Under the pieces are notes generated by a model. It saw only the letters and a program-made list of their open reading frames with translations, was not told the DNA's origin and made no database searches. From Actinomyces faecalis (GTDB lineage: Bacteria > Actinomycetota > Actinomycetes > Actinomycetales > Actinomycetaceae): a stretch of DNA of 64,000 nt. The translations under genes were made by a program, and so were the position numbers. Positions 12,470 to 22,720 of this stretch are shown piece after piece. The stretch lies in NCBI RefSeq assembly GCF_013184985.2, contig NZ_CP063418.1, positions 1,984,001 to 2,048,000 on the forward strand, in the 5' to 3' direction. The stretch's first letter is position 1; each line of letters opens with the position of its first letter.

Positions 12470-13809
12470 GATCCTGAGGATACGGAGGTGGGACGGGTTG
12501 TGGAGGATGCGGGAACCGGCGAGGCCAGCGTCAGCTGGACCTCAGTGCCCTGCTCCAGGCGGCGGATCCTGGCCTCGCCCCCGTGGCGAGACATGCGGGC
12601 GATGATCGACTCCCGCACGCCGTGGCGGTCGGAGGCGATGTCGTCAAGGTCAAAGCCTGGCCCGCGGTCACGCACGAAGACCTCCAGGCTCTCCGCCGTG
12701 ATCTCGGCATAGACGCTGACCGGCGCAGCACCGTGACGCACAGCGTTGGACAAGGCCTCACGGGCCGCGGCCACGACGACCTCGGTCTCACGGTCCGGAG
12801 CACGGTCCCCAACGACGACGAGGCCGATCCCCACGCCATAACGGTCCTCTGTCTCCCCCACCAGGTCCCGCACGGCGTCCGCCACCGAGGTCCCCGCCTC
12901 CGGGCGGTCGGTGTAGAGCCAGGCACGCAGCTCTCTCTCCTGGGAGCGGGCCAGGCGTGCAACCGTCTCGGGCTCGTCGGCGCGCTTGCGGATGAGTGTG
13001 AGGGTCTGCAGGACGGAGTCGTGGAGGTGGGCTGCGATGTCAGCACGCTCTGCCTGTCGTACCTCGGCGGCCCGGGCCTGGTTCATGGCCCGGGTGGTCT
13101 GCAGCCACACCGGTGCCAGAACCAGCGCCACACAGATCACCAGCGCCCCGCCTGTCAGGGCCCCGGTGAGCAGGACGCGCGGAGGGGTGTCCGCCCCCAG
13201 GACGAGCAGGATGCCGACGGCAGCCAGGACGACACCACCCGCCAGCCGCAGAACGGCACCGCGGTCACGCTCAGGCCCGGTGACGGCGTCAACCTGGGAC
13301 CAGGACAGGGCCGCCCCCGCCATGATGACGAGGGCCGGCAGCAGCCACTGCCCGGCCGGGAGGTAGCCAGCCCGCCACACGGTGACGAGCAGCGCAGCGA
13401 GCACGAGCGCTCCCCCACCGAGCAACGTGGTGGCGTTGGCGGACAGACGTGACGTACCGTCAGAAGGGGTCTGCAGTCGCGAGGCGAGCCGGGCACGCGC
13501 TGGCGGGACCTGGCCGGTGGCCTCAGCCCAGGGATCTCCTGCAGGCACGAAGGCCCACAGCAGGAGGTAGAGCAGAAGACCGGATCCGCCGATGCAGGCC
13601 GCCAGCACCATCACCAGCCGCGTCCCTGCTACCGGCAGCCCCAGGTGCGCGGACAGGCCGGCACAGACCCCGCCAACCACGCGGCGCGGAGTCTGCCTGG
13701 GCAGGTCTCTTCCTTCAGCACCGGGGACCACGGCTGGCCTGGAGGCACGCAAGGGGCGGCGCAGCGGCAGGCGCATGGAGGCGCGTCGTGGCGTGACCGT
13801 CGTCGTCAT
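12466..13809 (-). CDS. PspC-domain sensor histidine kinase (HisKA_3 type)
   Basis: The 447-residue kinase opens with a PspC domain (about 35-95: RRVVGGVCAGLSAHLGLPV then a membrane helix), followed by several further helices to about residue 238. The cytoplasmic part has a HisKA_3 dimerisation helix with HLHDSVLQTL (His 263) and a GHKL ATPase domain: EALSNAVRHG as N box, DRGPGFD as G1. The PspC-kinase and NarL-regulator pairing is common in actinobacteria and resembles envelope-stress systems. The PspC-domain gene that starts at 13946 on the other strand is the likely third component. Confidence 0.92.
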   Translation of the reverse strand: MTTTVTPRRASMRLPLRRPLRASRPAVVPGAEGRDLPRQTPRRVVGGVCAGLSAHLGLPVAGTRLVMVLAACIGGSGLLLYLLLWAFVPAGDPWAEATGQVPPARARLASRLQTPSDGTSRLSANATTLLGGGALVLAALLVTVWRAGYLPAGQWLLPALVIMAGAALSWSQVDAVTGPERDRGAVLRLAGGVVLAAVGILLVLGADTPPRVLLTGALTGGALVICVALVLAPVWLQTTRAMNQARAAEVRQAERADIAAHLHDSVLQTLTLIRKRADEPETVARLARSQERELRAWLYTDRPEAGTSVADAVRDLVGETEDRYGVGIGLVVVGDRAPDRETEVVVAAAREALSNAVRHGAAPVSVYAEITAESLEVFVRDRGPGFDLDDIASDRHGVRESIIARMSRHGGEARIRRLEQGTEVQLTLASPVPASSTTRPTSVSSGS

Positions 13810-13945
13810 GGCTCCATCGTGGCACGCGGGTCGGACAGAAACTTCTCCCGGAGCCAGGAACCAGGGTTGAGAGGGAGGGGGATCAGGGGCCGTTCAGGGT
13901 CTCCCCTCATCGCGCCGCAACGGGTGCGACGCGGAGCATAGAGCC
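13810..13945. promoter_or_regulatory. Divergent promoter region between the PspC kinase and the PspC membrane protein
   Basis: These 136 bases separate two head-to-head genes. A GGAG lies 9 nt before the ATG at 13946. No clear -35/-10 pair or strong palindrome is visible. The arrangement suggests shared control by the adjacent response regulator. Confidence 0.4.
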
Positions 13946-16189
13946 ATGAGCAATCCTGAGCAGCCCTCCCAGGCTCCCCACGACCCCACCCTGGACGCGG
14001 CGCAGGCTGGTTCCCGGCCTGGCACCGAGCCGGGCACCGCCTCCACGCAACCGCCATCTGGACCTTCGGGGCAGGACCAGCAGACTGAGGCCGGCTTCCA
14101 GTCGGGCCCCGGCTTCCAGTCGGGCCCCGGCTACCAGGCGGACTCTGGCTACCAGGCCCCGCAGCCAGACCCCACCGGCTACCAGTACCAGGCTCCTGGA
14201 GGCCCACGTCCCACCGACCGCTTCTTTGACTCGGTGCGGCGCACCGGTCTGGTGCGGACCGAGCAGCGGTGGGTCGGTGGCGTGGCCGGCGGGCTGGCGC
14301 GTCGTCTCGACGTCGATCCCGTCCTCGTGCGCTGCGTGTGGGCCGTGCTGTGCGTCTTCACCGGCGTCGGGCTCATCATCTACGGGCTGGGCTGGGCTCT
14401 CATGCCTGAGGAGCGCGACGGGCGCATCCATGTCCAGCAGGCTCTGGACGGCGACGTCGACGCCGGGCTGGCCGGTGCGATCGCTGCCGTCGTGGCAGGG
14501 ATCGCGTTGAGTGACCGCGGCTTGCTACCCGGGTGGTTCTTCGGCGAGGGCCTCGGTCACCTGGTCGCCGGCCTGGCCTGGCTCGGCCTCAACGTCGCGG
14601 TCGTGTGCCTGGTCGTCTGGGCCGTGGCCAGGGCGGTGCGGCGACGGCGCGAGCGCCGTCAGGCTCAGGCCGCCGGAACAGCGCCAGGACAGGTGCCTCC
14701 GCGCGACCCGACGGCGGGGCAGACTCCATGGCCCGCAGCCGCGCCGCAGCCTGCGCCGACCCCGTCGGCCGCACAGCCACCGGCAGGCACCGGTGCTCCA
14801 GCCGCCACAGATCCCGCCTCTGCCGCCGATCCTGCCGCCGGCTGGCCTGGACCGGTAGGGGCCGCTCAGCCCGCGCCGTCGGCGCCCCGCTACTCCTACC
14901 CGAGCACGCCAACGGCGGCCTCCGTTCCCGTACGCCCTATCCAGCCGGTCCAGCCGCCGCGTCCCCCCAAGCCGCGAGCTCCCGGGCCTGGCCGCACGGT
15001 CTCGCTCATGGTCCTCGGTCTGATGCTGCTCGCCCTGGCAGCCAGCGTCCTGGGTGTATCGACTGGCACGCTGGGCCTGCTCGGCGCCGGACTCGTGGCT
15101 GCGGGCGCCGTCGTCGGCCTCCTGGGGCTAGGGGTGACCGTCAGCGCGCTGCGAGGTCGGCGTGGTGGCTGGATGACCGGCTTCGGTTGGCTAGCGGCGC
15201 TGGTGTGCGTTCCTGTGCTGGTGCTGGGAACCATGATGCCCACAGGATCAGTGGAGGGCTCGGTCGAGCTGCGGCCGGTAGTCCACACTGTCACCGAGCC
15301 CATGCTCCAGGCTGCCGCCAGCACACCGGAGAAGGTCCTGGACCTAGGTAGCTACGGCGCTGCAGACGTCACGATCGACCTCACCAGGCTCAGCGACGGC
15401 CCCTACCCGGTCACTCGGATGAAGGTCACCACAGGAACCGGCGTCGTCCGGGTCGTGAGCAAGCAGACCCAGAGCATCGAGCTCAACGCCTCGACCAGCT
15501 TCGGCAAGGTCTACGGAGAGAATCCAGGACGCTGGAGCGCCCAGGGCGCAGTGGCGGCCCCGACGATCCTGTCATGGCCAGAGTCCTACGACGTGTCCGG
15601 CGAGCGGCTACTGGGCACCGGGATCTATGACACTGACATGTGGTCGAGCCACGTGACGCTGCGCTCGCAGAAGGCGAGCGAGACGGAGGCTGAGCTCACT
15701 ATCGATGCCACCGTCGGGCTCGGCGCGATTCTGGTCCAAGAGCAGCGGGCGGGCGAGGTGTCATGGTCGGGCTACATGATGGACGGCTACTGGATCGTCG
15801 ACTCGTGGACGGACGCCCAGGGCGAGCAGCACGCTAGCGATGACCTGCCGGTCCCAGGCATGACGCACCCTGCGGTCTCGTCAGCCCAGGCCCACGAGTG
15901 CCTGACACGGGTCAAGGCCGTCTCAGCCAAGGCCTCCAGCGACCAGGGAGAGCCCTCCTCCTACGAGGAGCCCGACGGCTGGGTCACTCTGGACAGTCTC
16001 AACGGGCTGAGCCCCACCGGCATGACCGCAATGGCCAGCTGCCTCGACCACGTCATCGATACCGGCTCTGTGCCCGAGGAGGAGAACCTCTCAGCCAGTG
16101 TGATGCCCTCAGCCACCCCGGTCCCGTCACACAGTGGTCCCACCGCCCCAGGTGGTGAGCCCACCGAGTCCGCCCAGCCCGGTGCGTGA
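13946..16189 (+). CDS. PspC domain membrane protein with long C-terminal extracytoplasmic domain
   Basis: A Gln/Pro/Gly-rich N-terminus with a short tandem repeat (GFQSGPGFQSGPGYQ) precedes a PspC domain (about 95-152: EQRWVGGVAGGLARRLDVDPVLVRCVW, then a membrane helix). Two or three further helices and a long Pro/Ala-rich linker follow. A second membrane block (about 350-430) leads to a 300-residue external domain of unknown fold, with the pattern TPEKVLDLGSYGAADVTIDL. The 747-residue protein is divergent from the PspC kinase/regulator pair and probably senses or protects the envelope with it. The function of the C-terminal domain is not recognised. Confidence 0.82.
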   Translation: MSNPEQPSQAPHDPTLDAAQAGSRPGTEPGTASTQPPSGPSGQDQQTEAGFQSGPGFQSGPGYQADSGYQAPQPDPTGYQYQAPGGPRPTDRFFDSVRRTGLVRTEQRWVGGVAGGLARRLDVDPVLVRCVWAVLCVFTGVGLIIYGLGWALMPEERDGRIHVQQALDGDVDAGLAGAIAAVVAGIALSDRGLLPGWFFGEGLGHLVAGLAWLGLNVAVVCLVVWAVARAVRRRRERRQAQAAGTAPGQVPPRDPTAGQTPWPAAAPQPAPTPSAAQPPAGTGAPAATDPASAADPAAGWPGPVGAAQPAPSAPRYSYPSTPTAASVPVRPIQPVQPPRPPKPRAPGPGRTVSLMVLGLMLLALAASVLGVSTGTLGLLGAGLVAAGAVVGLLGLGVTVSALRGRRGGWMTGFGWLAALVCVPVLVLGTMMPTGSVEGSVELRPVVHTVTEPMLQAAASTPEKVLDLGSYGAADVTIDLTRLSDGPYPVTRMKVTTGTGVVRVVSKQTQSIELNASTSFGKVYGENPGRWSAQGAVAAPTILSWPESYDVSGERLLGTGIYDTDMWSSHVTLRSQKASETEAELTIDATVGLGAILVQEQRAGEVSWSGYMMDGYWIVDSWTDAQGEQHASDDLPVPGMTHPAVSSAQAHECLTRVKAVSAKASSDQGEPSSYEEPDGWVTLDSLNGLSPTGMTAMASCLDHVIDTGSVPEEENLSASVMPSATPVPSHSGPTAPGGEPTESAQPGA

Positions 16190-16295
16190 GCCCCATCTCC
16201 TCATCCCGGGAAGAGCTCACAGCATGGACCATCTCCCGGCACCAACAAGGCACCTCATCCCATCGTCTCAGCAACCGTTACCAGGAGAAGAAGCC

Positions 16296-16934
16296 ATGAC
16301 CTCCCCCAACCAGCCTCTGTCTGCCCCCTCACCTGCCGACCTGCCCACCACCGTCATGACACCGGCGGAGGCCAAGGTGGCCGCTGAGGAGACGGCCCCG
16401 CTCCCGTCCCCGCTCACCAGCGACGAGGACGCGGCCACGACGGTCCTTCCTGGAGCGTCTCAGACCCAGGCGCTGTCCACAGCCGGTACCTCCGTCCCCC
16501 AGGCACAGGAAGGGTGGTCCATGCCTGCCACGGATGACGAGATCGCTCCAACCGACCCGCTGGAGGCAATCCGCTCCACGCGCCCCTGGCCTGGCGAACA
16601 CAGCGCCGACGAGGTCACGCGCGCGTCCGGGACCTCCGCCTCCAGCACTGAGCAGGCGCTCGGCCTCGGCGCGGATCGGCAGGACCCCGACGCCGTGTGG
16701 TCCGCGTCCACGCTGGCGAGGGATCCCGAGGCCGACCAGCCTGCTCGCCGCCCCGGCCCGCGCCCAGGCACCCTCCTGTGGGGCCTCATCCTCGCCACGA
16801 TCGGAGTCGTGCTGCTGGCCACGGGGCTGGGACTGCGGATCGACCCGGTCAGCGCCGCGATCGTCCTGCTGGCAGCGGCCGGGGCGGCGCTACTCGTCAT
16901 CGCGCTCATGTCCAGACGCCGGCCTGCGCGCTGA
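16296..16934 (+). CDS. Small membrane protein with acidic N-terminus (unknown function)
   Basis: The 212-residue protein starts at ATG 16296 (AGGAG 9 nt upstream). About 160 residues are Ser/Thr/Pro/Glu-rich and probably disordered; two adjacent membrane helices near the C-terminus (GTLLWGLILATIGVVLLATGLGL and AAIVLLAAAGAALLVIALM) end in MSRRRPAR. It follows the PspC protein by 106 nt on the same strand and may be part of the same unit. I recognise no family. The open frame extends upstream to 16134 over the PspC gene but has no signal there. Confidence 0.75.
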   Translation: MTSPNQPLSAPSPADLPTTVMTPAEAKVAAEETAPLPSPLTSDEDAATTVLPGASQTQALSTAGTSVPQAQEGWSMPATDDEIAPTDPLEAIRSTRPWPGEHSADEVTRASGTSASSTEQALGLGADRQDPDAVWSASTLARDPEADQPARRPGPRPGTLLWGLILATIGVVLLATGLGLRIDPVSAAIVLLAAAGAALLVIALMSRRRPAR

Positions 16935-16967
16935 CGCTGCTTTCCTTCGGCCCGGCGGGTCGTCTTA

Positions 16968-17022
16968 GGCCCTGGACAGTCGGTTCCCACGTTCCCGGCA
17001 CAGGAACCGACTGTCCAGGGCC
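16968..17022. terminator. 20-bp perfect stem-loop
   Basis: Arms at 16968-16987 and 17003-17022 are perfectly complementary over 20 bp, with a 15-nt loop, 34 bases after the stop of the small membrane protein. There is no T tract, but the stem is long and GC-rich as in many actinobacterial terminators. Confidence 0.7.
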
Positions 17023-17047
17023 TGAAGCGACGACGGCGCAGGACGAA

Positions 17048-17079
17048 GCCCTCGGGTCCGGTCTCCCGGACCCGAGGGC
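17048..17079. terminator. 14-bp perfect stem-loop, second in tandem
   Basis: Arms GCCCTCGGGTCCGG (17048-17061) and its exact complement (17066-17079) enclose TCTC. It follows the 20-bp stem by 25 bases, making a tandem terminator-like pair. The rest of 17080-17471 holds no convincing gene; AT-richer sequence around 17280-17300 may contain the promoter of the aldo/keto reductase. Confidence 0.65.
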
Positions 17080-17471
17080 CTGTGTCACTGAGGTGCTCGA
17101 CGTGGGTTCCCAGGCCCACGGAACGTTCCTCCTTCACCGAAGCGACCGCCCCGAACTCCCTAGTACTCGCGGCAGTCTCGGTCCAGGCCGGTCATCAGGT
17201 TCCCCAACCCTCACAGCCTGTTCCGTCCGGCGGTGACTCGTATGTAACCCGCTCACCCTGAACACTCACCCCCTGGCAACCTGAAAAATCCATGGGAATA
17301 TGCCTCGTCATCAGACGGCCGGTGACGAGGGACGAGCCACTCCGTCCTTCCCCGTCCTTGTTCCCTGATTCGCTCCTAGCAGTACCGGCCCCATCCCAGA
17401 ACCTCCTCCCCTAGCCTGGCGACGGCGCCGCACCGCGCGCCCCAACGTCCCGCATCTGCGGAAGGATCCCG

Positions 17472-18338
17472 ATGATCACCACCCTGGCTGGCACCACGCC
17501 ACTGGCTGACAACGCCCAGATGCCGATGATCGGCTACGGCACCTGGCAGGTCACCGACGCCGCCCAGGCCACGGCCGGCGTCAAGGAGGCCATCGCTGCC
17601 GGCTACCGTCACATCGACACCGCCGCCGTCTACGGCAACGAGGAGGCCGTGGGCCGCGGCATCGCCGAGGGCCTGGCCGAGGCAGGCCTGAGCCGCGAGG
17701 ACCTGTTCGTCACCACCAAGCTGTGGAACGACCACCGCGGTCACGACGCGGCGCTGGTCGGGATCGAGGAGTCCCTGTCCCGTCTGGGCCTGGACTACGT
17801 CGACCTCTACCTCATCCACTGGCCCGCCAACTCCCGCCAGCACCCGCAGGACTGGCGCGCCCTCAACGCCTCCACCTGGTCCGGCATGGAGGAGATCTAC
17901 GCCTCCGGCCGCGCCCGGGCGATCGGCGTCTCCAACTTCACCCGCAAGCACCTGGAGGCGCTCCTGGATGACGCCAGCGTGGCCCCCATGGTCAACCAGA
18001 TCGAGCTGCACCCCGGCTTCGGCCAGTGGGACGCAGCTGAGTGCTCCAAGGCCAACGGCCTGGCCGTCGAGGCCTGGAGCCCGCTGGGCTCCGGCCGTGT
18101 CCTGAGCGATCCTGCGCTGGGCGCCGTCGCCGCCGAGCTCGGACGCACTCCGGCCCAGGTGGCCCTGCGCTGGCTGCTGCAGCAGGACATCGCCATCCTG
18201 CCCAAGTCCGTCACGCCCGAGCGCATCCGCTCCAACGCCGAGCTGTTCGACTTCGAGCTCAGCCCTGCCCAGATGGAGGCCGTGCGCACCGTCGTCGACG
18301 ACACCGAGCACGCCGACCCCGACCAGGTCGACTTCTGA
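17472..18338 (+). CDS. Aldo/keto reductase (2,5-diketo-D-gluconate reductase-like)
   Basis: The 288-residue TIM-barrel NADPH-dependent reductase has the catalytic tetrad: Asp in YRHIDTAAVYGNEEAVG with its Tyr, Lys in VTTKLWNDHRG and His in DLYLIHWPAN. The coenzyme-binding end has ILPKSVTPERIRSNAELFDFEL. The start ATG 17472 follows GGAAGG. It is a single gene bounded by stem-loops on both sides. It fits the AKR5 group (DkgA/DkgB-like) that reduces ketogulonates, methylglyoxal and similar carbonyls; the true substrate cannot be read from sequence. Confidence 0.9.
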   Translation: MITTLAGTTPLADNAQMPMIGYGTWQVTDAAQATAGVKEAIAAGYRHIDTAAVYGNEEAVGRGIAEGLAEAGLSREDLFVTTKLWNDHRGHDAALVGIEESLSRLGLDYVDLYLIHWPANSRQHPQDWRALNASTWSGMEEIYASGRARAIGVSNFTRKHLEALLDDASVAPMVNQIELHPGFGQWDAAECSKANGLAVEAWSPLGSGRVLSDPALGAVAAELGRTPAQVALRWLLQQDIAILPKSVTPERIRSNAELFDFELSPAQMEAVRTVVDDTEHADPDQVDF

Positions 18339-18371
18339 GGATCGCCAGCACCCCACCGCACCTAGCTGACG

Positions 18372-18426
18372 GAACGGGGCCTGGTGGTCGGGAGCAGCGT
18401 CTGCTCCCGACCACCAGGCCCCGTTC
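18372..18426. terminator. 26-bp perfect bidirectional terminator hairpin
   Basis: Arms at 18372-18397 and 18401-18426 are perfectly complementary over 26 bp with a CGT loop. It sits between the convergent aldo/keto reductase and DJ-1 genes, so it can terminate both. Confidence 0.85.
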
Positions 18427-18456
18427 GCATCACCAGGACCGTGAGCGTACCAAGGC

Positions 18457-19047
18457 TCAGCCCTGGTAGACGATCCGCTCCTTCATCTCCTCCACGGCCG
18501 CGTCCCCGAGGTAGAAGCGCACCATCTCCAGCCCCAGGTCCACGGCCGTCGCCATGCCGCGGCTCGTCAGCAGCTGACCGTCGACGACGACGCTCGCCTC
18601 ACTGACCTGCGCCCCGTGGTCGGCCAGTACCTGGACGACGCTCGGATTCGCCGTCGCCCGTCGTCCCTCCAGCAGCCCCAGCTCGGCCAGGATCGAGGGC
18701 GCCGCGCAGATCGCCGCCACCGGGCGGTCCGCACGCACACGCTGGGTGACCAGCTCACGTACCCGCGCGTCAGCCTTGAGGTTCGGGGTGCCCGGGATCC
18801 CTCCAGGCAGGAAGATCATGTCGTAGGACTCCAGGTCGGCCTCGGACAGATCGTCCAGGGTCGTGCTGCAGCTGAGCACGACCTGGTGGGAGCTCGTCAC
18901 CTGCCGCGAGTCCGTGACCGAGATGAGGTCAGCCGGGATACCGGCGCGGAACAGGATGTCCAGCGGTGCCAGCGCCTCGACCTCCTCCAGCCCCGGGGCC
19001 ACGAGCACCGCGACCTTCTTGCCCGTCGTCGCCTTGAGACCAGCCAT
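18457..19047 (-). CDS. DJ-1/PfpI family protein
   Basis: The 196-residue protein has the DJ-1 fold signature: KVAVLVAPGLEEVEAL with the conserved Glu, MIFLPGGIPGTPNL, and the nucleophile elbow VAAICAAPSILAELG with the reactive Cys. The C-terminus has LLTSRGMATAVDLGLEMV. Members act as glyoxalases, deglycase-like enzymes or chaperones; the close ThiJ-like pattern fits carbonyl stress, in line with the neighbouring aldo/keto reductase. The start is ATG 19047 with AAAGGA upstream; the frame extension to 19122 overlaps the ABC gene's end and is ignored. Confidence 0.9.
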   Translation of the reverse strand: MAGLKATTGKKVAVLVAPGLEEVEALAPLDILFRAGIPADLISVTDSRQVTSSHQVVLSCSTTLDDLSEADLESYDMIFLPGGIPGTPNLKADARVRELVTQRVRADRPVAAICAAPSILAELGLLEGRRATANPSVVQVLADHGAQVSEASVVVDGQLLTSRGMATAVDLGLEMVRFYLGDAAVEEMKERIVYQG

Positions 19048-19118
19048 CGTCTCGCGTCCTTTCCTCAGAGCGTTCGTGGTCACCGCTGACACTACGCTCC
19101 CGTGTGACAGGCAGCCGC

Positions 19119-22100
19119 TCACTCCGCCCGCAGCGCCTCAACCGGGTCCTCCTTGGCCGCCCGCCCTGAGGGCAGGATGCCGGCAACGAGCGTGAGTCCC
19201 ACCGAGATCGCCACGAGCACGGCTCCCGCCGTCGCCGACAGGTGGGCGATCGGGTAGACATGGAACCGGGCCTGGACAAAGGCGTTGACCGGGAGCGAGA
19301 CGAGCAGCGTGATCCCCACGCCCATCAGGCCCGCAATGAGCCCCTCGATCACCGTCTCAGCGTTGAAGACGTGCCTCACGTCTGACTTCGAGGCGCCGAT
19401 CGCCCGCAGGATGCCGATCTCCTTCTTCCGCTCCAGCACCGAGATGTAGGTGATGATCGCGATCATGATGCTGGAGACCACCAGTGAGATCGCCACGAAG
19501 GCGATGAGCATCCAGGTGATGATGGTGACGATCCGCGTCACCGAGCTCATGAGCGTGCCCACGAGGTCGGTGTAGGTGATGACCTTGGCGTCCTGCCCGG
19601 CCGCGGCAGCCCGGTCGTTGTAGTCGTCCAGAATCGTCTTGACGGCGTCCTTGTCCGCGAAGCTTGTGGGGTAGATGTCGATCTGGGAGGGACGGGACTC
19701 CTCCGCCCACCCCAGCAAGGCGAGGTTGCCCTCGTAGGTGGGCACCGTCGTCGTCATGAGGGTGGCCAGGAGGGCAGCGAGGTCGTCCTGGTCCATCGTG
19801 GGCTGGAAGGCCTGGGCAAGGGCCGAGCCGTCCACGCTCACGGCACTGGCCAGCGAGGCGGCAAGCCCCTCCATCGCGCTGCTGAGCTGAGCGGCGACCT
19901 GGGTCTGGAGCGAGGTCATCATCTGTGTCATCGCCCCGCCCACGCTGGCCTCAAGCGAGGAGGCCAGCTGGCTGCCCACCTGCGAGGCCACCGCCCCGGC
20001 CAGGTCGGCCGAGACCTGCGAGGCGATCTCCTCCACCGAGGGGTCCTTGCCCAGCGCCTCGATGAGCCGCTGGGTCAGCAGCGCGCTGTCGATCACCTGG
20101 TCCGAGCCAGCCGCCTGCGCAAGCTGCTCACTCACCTCGGGCTGGGCGAGGTAGGCCTGGGCCAGCCTCGCCCAGTCGCGCTCGGGCGCGCCGTCGCCGT
20201 CGGAGTCCTCACCCGGCTGGGAGGCGACGTAGTCCGTGAAGCCCTGGAGCAACGAGCCCGCCACTCCTGCCAGGTACTGCCCCGCACCGTCCTTGATCAC
20301 GCCGTCCTCCAGGGCCGAGGCGACGACGGCGCCGTAGTCGATCTGCCCCAGCTGCGGGTAGCGGGTGGCCAGGTCCGCCAGGTCCAGGTCGCTCACGTCC
20401 AGGCCCGACAGGTCCACCTGGTCCGCCAGCGCTCCCAGGTCCAGGCCCGACAGGTCCACCTCGCTGAGGTCCAGGGCACCGGCGTCCAGGTCCGGCAGGC
20501 TCAGCGACCCCAGGTCCAGGCCTGTCAGGTCCGCCTGCAGGGCGCTGGGATCGATCTGGAAGGCGGCCTTGAGCCTCTCGCCGTCGATGGTGAACAGCGA
20601 GGACATGTCCAGCTCGCCGGCGCCTGCTCCCTGGGCGAGCTCGGCGAAGGTCCGTCCGGTAAAGACGTCGGTGTCCGGGTGGTCGAGCTGGGAGCGCACG
20701 ATCTGGGAGCCAGCCGCCTCACGTACCACCTGGCGGGTCAGCTCCGGGGTGTAGGCGACACCGGGGTGGAGGGTGGTGGTGTCGTCCTTCGCGCGCACCA
20801 CCCCCACCACGCGCAGCTGCTGCCCCGCGGCGACCGCCTGGCGCATAACCTCCGCCTGGTCCGACCGGTCGGTCCACACCCGGTGCTCGGCGTCATAGGC
20901 GTACCGCGCCGACGCAGGCACCAGGGAGAAGGTCCGCCCGAGCACGTCGGCGTAGGAGTACGTACGCACGGCCGGCTCGCCGGTCGCCGTCGCTGCGGCG
21001 CTCAGCCCGGCCGACGGCGTGGGCGAGCCTGCGCCGTCGGCCCCCGCCGTACTCGCGGCGGTCGGAGAGGCGCCGGCCGACCCGGCCCCGATCTGCACGG
21101 CCCGACCGGCCATGAAGTCAGTCATCATCGACTGCAGCTCAGCGTGCGGGCGCAGGCCCAGGGTGTACTCGTACAGGTTGTCCAGCGTTCCCCGCTGGCT
21201 CGTGACCACGACCAGCTCGCTGGCCGATCGCGGCCAGTGCCCGGCGACGACGTCGTACTGGTCCTCGTACAGCGCGCTGGTCTCAGGGAGCTGGTGGAAG
21301 GCGTCGAAGGAGGTCATCGCTGACAGCGGGCTGTCCCCCATGGCCGAGGTCATCGGGCTCATCGCCTGGTCCGGGGAGACACGCACAGCGCCGTCAGAGG
21401 TGTCCGTGAGGTAGATCTGGGGCGTGACGTCGTAGGAGTACTCGATGGCTGCCACGTGCTCGGCCACGCCCGAGCCGGCAGAGTCCAGGAAGGTCTTGAG
21501 CGAGGCGAGGTCGTTGGCGGTGGTCGACTCCATGGTGGAGGTGACTCCCTCAGTCATAAGGATCTCACCGTCCTTAGCCTCGGCCCGCTCGCCCTCGCCG
21601 GCGCGCATGAGGCCGGCCAGGTCCATGCCCGTGGACTGGATGGACAGCGGGTAGGAGGTCAGGGCCTCCTCCTCGGTGCGCGCGATGTAGCCGTTGACTC
21701 CGTTGGCCAGGGCCAGGATGAGGGCGATCCCGATGATGCCGATCGACCCCGCGAAGGAGGTCATGATCGTGCGGCCCTTCTTGGTCATGAGGTTGTTGAA
21801 GGACAGCGACAGCGCTGTCAGCGCCCCCATACGCGTGCGTCGGACCTCCTTGGCCTCGCGCGCGTCCTCGGCAGCAGCCTCGTACGGGTCGGAGTCGGCG
21901 ACCACGCGGCCGTCAGCCAGCTCGACGATCCGCGTGGCGTACTCGTGAGCGAGCTCGGGGTTGTGGGTGACCATGATGACCAGGCGGTCGGCAGCGACCT
22001 GGCGCAGCAGGTCCATCACCTGCACCGAGGTCGCCGAGTCCAGGGCGCCGGTCGGCTCGTCCGCCAGCAGGATCTCGGGATCGTTGACCAGTGCGCGGGC

Positions 22101-22556
22101 GATCGCCACGCGCTGCATCTGGCCGCCGGAGAGCTGGCTGGGACGCTTGTGCACGTGATCGGCCAGCCCCACCGAGTCCAGCGCCGCCAGGGCCCGCTCA
22201 CGCCGCTGCGCCCGAGGGACGCCGGAGAGGGTCAGGGCGAGCTCGACGTTGGCCAGCACGCTCTGGTGCGGGATGAGGTTGTAGGCCTGGAAGACGAAGC
22301 CGATGCGGTTGTTGCGGTAGGCGTCCCAGTCCCGGTCCTTGTAGTCACGCGTGGAGATACCGTCGATGACGAGGTCACCGGAGTCGAAGTGGTCCAGCCC
22401 GCCGATGACGTTGAGCATCGTGGTCTTGCCGCTACCGGACTGGCCCAGGACCGCGACGAGCTCGTTGTCCCGGAAGGAGACGCTGACCGCGTCCAGGGCG
22501 GTCTGGGTGAGGGTCGCGGTGCGGTAGGCCTTGGTGACGTCGTGGAGCGCGAGCAT
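19119..22556 (-). CDS. Large ABC transporter with fused ATPase and FtsX/MacB-like permease domains
   Basis: The 1145-residue protein joins an N-terminal ATPase (Walker A GQSGSGKT about 35-42, signature [15 protein letters not shown], Walker [12 protein letters not shown]) to an FtsX-type permease. One helix lies about 265-287 and three at the C-terminus (about 1010-1135, ending [16 protein letters not shown]). Between them is an external region of about 700 residues with Ala/Gln-rich helical stretches and a repeated LDLSxL stretch (about 665-730). It is likely a MacB/Lol-like mechanotransmission exporter acting on envelope substrates. It is far longer than typical MacB (about 650). The ATG at 22556 is preceded by GGAAGG. 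Confidence 0.88.
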   Translation of the reverse strand: MLALHDVTKAYRTATLTQTALDAVSVSFRDNELVAVLGQSGSGKTTMLNVIGGLDHFDSGDLVIDGISTRDYKDRDWDAYRNNRIGFVFQAYNLIPHQSVLANVELALTLSGVPRAQRRERALAALDSVGLADHVHKRPSQLSGGQMQRVAIARALVNDPEILLADEPTGALDSATSVQVMDLLRQVAADRLVIMVTHNPELAHEYATRIVELADGRVVADSDPYEAAAEDAREAKEVRRTRMGALTALSLSFNNLMTKKGRTIMTSFAGSIGIIGIALILALANGVNGYIARTEEEALTSYPLSIQSTGMDLAGLMRAGEGERAEAKDGEILMTEGVTSTMESTTANDLASLKTFLDSAGSGVAEHVAAIEYSYDVTPQIYLTDTSDGAVRVSPDQAMSPMTSAMGDSPLSAMTSFDAFHQLPETSALYEDQYDVVAGHWPRSASELVVVTSQRGTLDNLYEYTLGLRPHAELQSMMTDFMAGRAVQIGAGSAGASPTAASTAGADGAGSPTPSAGLSAAATATGEPAVRTYSYADVLGRTFSLVPASARYAYDAEHRVWTDRSDQAEVMRQAVAAGQQLRVVGVVRAKDDTTTLHPGVAYTPELTRQVVREAAGSQIVRSQLDHPDTDVFTGRTFAELAQGAGAGELDMSSLFTIDGERLKAAFQIDPSALQADLTGLDLGSLSLPDLDAGALDLSEVDLSGLDLGALADQVDLSGLDVSDLDLADLATRYPQLGQIDYGAVVASALEDGVIKDGAGQYLAGVAGSLLQGFTDYVASQPGEDSDGDGAPERDWARLAQAYLAQPEVSEQLAQAAGSDQVIDSALLTQRLIEALGKDPSVEEIASQVSADLAGAVASQVGSQLASSLEASVGGAMTQMMTSLQTQVAAQLSSAMEGLAASLASAVSVDGSALAQAFQPTMDQDDLAALLATLMTTTVPTYEGNLALLGWAEESRPSQIDIYPTSFADKDAVKTILDDYNDRAAAAGQDAKVITYTDLVGTLMSSVTRIVTIITWMLIAFVAISLVVSSIMIAIITYISVLERKKEIGILRAIGASKSDVRHVFNAETVIEGLIAGLMGVGITLLVSLPVNAFVQARFHVYPIAHLSATAGAVLVAISVGLTLVAGILPSGRAAKEDPVEALRAE

Positions 22557-22653
22557 GTGACCTTCCAGGACAGTGAGGTAGTGGGGGCGTCAGGCGAGCG
22601 GGCAAGGCCTGGTCCGCGAGCGCGATCCCGCCCGCAGACGGCGCACGTGGCAT

Positions 22654-22671
22654 GGCCTGCGAGCACAGGCC
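22654..22671. terminator. Short hairpin between methyltransferase and ABC genes
   Basis: GGCCTG (22654-22659) pairs with CAGGCC (22666-22671) around a 6-nt loop in the 164-base gap after the methyltransferase stop. It is a weak terminator candidate. Confidence 0.3.
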
Positions 22672-22720
22672 GTGTGTCCTGCTGCGCAGCCGCGTGAGCG
22701 TAACCCGCCGACGCGTCCCG

